In this document: piece by piece, positions 34,352 through 34,942 of the stretch
Layout of the letters: every line of letters begins with the position of its first letter
How positions within the stretch are numbered: the stretch's first letter is position 1
Assembly: GCF_000760735.1 (NCBI RefSeq)
Contig: NZ_JMEX01000004.1
Location: 213,995-248,936 of the forward strand
Reading direction: 5' to 3'
DNA from: Rhodococcoides fascians A44A
Lineage (GTDB): Bacteria; Actinomycetota; Actinomycetes; Mycobacteriales; Mycobacteriaceae
DNA: 34,942 nucleotides
Position numbers and translations under genes: made by a program
The notes under the pieces: generated by a model
Seen by the model: the letters and a program-made list of their open reading frames with translations, nothing else
Told to the model about the DNA's origin: nothing
Database searches by the model: none

Positions 34352-34942
34352 GTGAGCACAATTTCGCACTGGTACGACAACAAGCCGTTCGCTGGTACCT
34401 CCACCACCACCGCACCGGTCACCAACCCCGCCACCGGCGAGGTCACCGGCCAGCTCGCACTCGCCAACCTCGGCGACGCACGCACCGTCATCGACGCCGC
34501 CGCAGCCGCCTTCCCCGCCTGGCGCGACACCTCCCTCGCCAAACGCACCCAAATCCTCTTCAACTTCCGCGAACTACTCAACAAGAAAAAAGGCGAACTC
34601 GCCGAAATCATCACCGCCGAACACGGCAAAGTCCTCTCCGACGCCCTCGGCGAAATCTCCCGCGGCCAAGAAGTCGTCGAATTCGCCTGCGGCATCCCCC
34701 ACCTCCTCAAAGGCGGCTACACCGAAAACGCCTCCACCAAAGTCGACGTCTACTCCATCCGCCAACCCCTCGGACCCGTCGGCATCATCTCCCCCTTCAA
34801 CTTCCCCGCCATGGTCCCGATGTGGTTCTTCCCCGTCGCCATCGCCGCCGGCAACACCGTAGTACTCAAACCCTCCGAAAAAGACCCCACCGCCTCCATC
34901 TGGCTCGCCGAACTCTGGGAAGAAGCAGGCCTACCCCCCGGC
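34352..34942 (+). CDS. mmsA: CoA-acylating methylmalonate-semialdehyde dehydrogenase, 3' truncated
   Basis: 197 codons are in view and the frame is open to the window end. The start VSTISHWYDNKPFAG and the blocks EHGKVLSDALGE, RQPLGPVGIISPFNFPAMVP and NTVVLKPSEKDP match MmsA of the aldehyde dehydrogenase superfamily. The Asn in PFNFP is the oxyanion-hole residue; the catalytic Cys lies beyond the window. The enzyme converts (methyl)malonate semialdehyde to propionyl- or acetyl-CoA in valine or inositol breakdown. GAAGGA lies 9 nt before the GTG. Codon choice is unlike neighbours: by eye Lys is 8 AAA to 2 AAG and Glu is 12 GAA to 1 GAG, while glnA1 uses almost only AAG and GAG. Confidence 0.93.
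   Translation, partial: MSTISHWYDNKPFAGTSTTTAPVTNPATGEVTGQLALANLGDARTVIDAAAAAFPAWRDTSLAKRTQILFNFRELLNKKKGELAEIITAEHGKVLSDALGEISRGQEVVEFACGIPHLLKGGYTENASTKVDVYSIRQPLGPVGIISPFNFPAMVPMWFFPVAIAAGNTVVLKPSEKDPTASIWLAELWEEAGLPPG

Noticed and set aside
34246..34765. Gly/Ala-rich minus-strand frames opposite mmsA
   Set aside because: They arise from the G-poor plus strand of mmsA; glycine-rich low-complexity products without a start signal.

Overview
The window is about 35 kb of high-GC actinobacterial chromosome, most probably from Rhodococcus (Mycobacteriales). The gene order follows the Mycobacterium tuberculosis segment Rv2216 to Rv2236c from memory: TIGR01777 epimerase, lipB, lipA, DUF4191, RDD, glnA1, glnE, glnA2, Hip1/CaeA-type hydrolase, panB, RNase H/phosphatase, zinc ribbon, Nif3, cobC, ptkA, ptpA, SURF1, cobD. 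Several genes are added relative to that backbone: a four-gene osmoprotectant ABC operon, nadE, pip, an RNB exoribonuclease, rnpB, DUF1697 and an ArsB-like permease. The species cannot be fixed from sequence alone.

Layout. 1-3417 (+): 3' end of an epimerase, then lipoate synthesis (lipB, lipA) and a DUF4191 membrane protein. 3453-5562: RDD protein (-) divergent from glnA1 (+), whose promoter carries a GlnR-type box. 5763-9397 (+): ABC operon with every junction overlapping. 9413-15593 (-): glnE, glnA2 and a TAP-like lipoprotein hydrolase. 15652-19874 (+): nadE, panB, a small lipoprotein and pip. 19802-21920 (-): RNB ribonuclease, a 61-residue protein and the RNase P RNA. 21968-23730 (+): DUF1697 and an ArsB-like permease. 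23719-27782 (-): cobC, nif3, zinc ribbon and rnhC, mostly coupled. 27886-30079 (+): ptkA, ptpA and SURF1. 30020-33317 (-): cobD and small genes, with one (+) membrane protein at 31333. 33340-34942: a LysR regulator divergent from mmsA, which runs off the window.

How the genes work together. GlnA1 keeps the adenylylation tyrosine (Tyr406) that GlnE acts on, while GlnA2 has Trp at the equivalent place. cobC, the phosphatase half of RnhC and cobD all serve cobalamin side-chain and lower-ligand assembly. ptkA and ptpA form a kinase/phosphatase pair. LysR probably controls mmsA.

Two unusual points stand out. First, pip contains two exact tandem copies of a 36-bp unit at 19044-19115. The unit is open in all six frames and inserts in frame, like an ORF-compatible repeat. 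Second, fifteen genes start 6-8 nt after a TANNNT hexamer, the layout of leaderless transcripts. A 41-residue membrane protein at 31059-31184 is also easy to miss.
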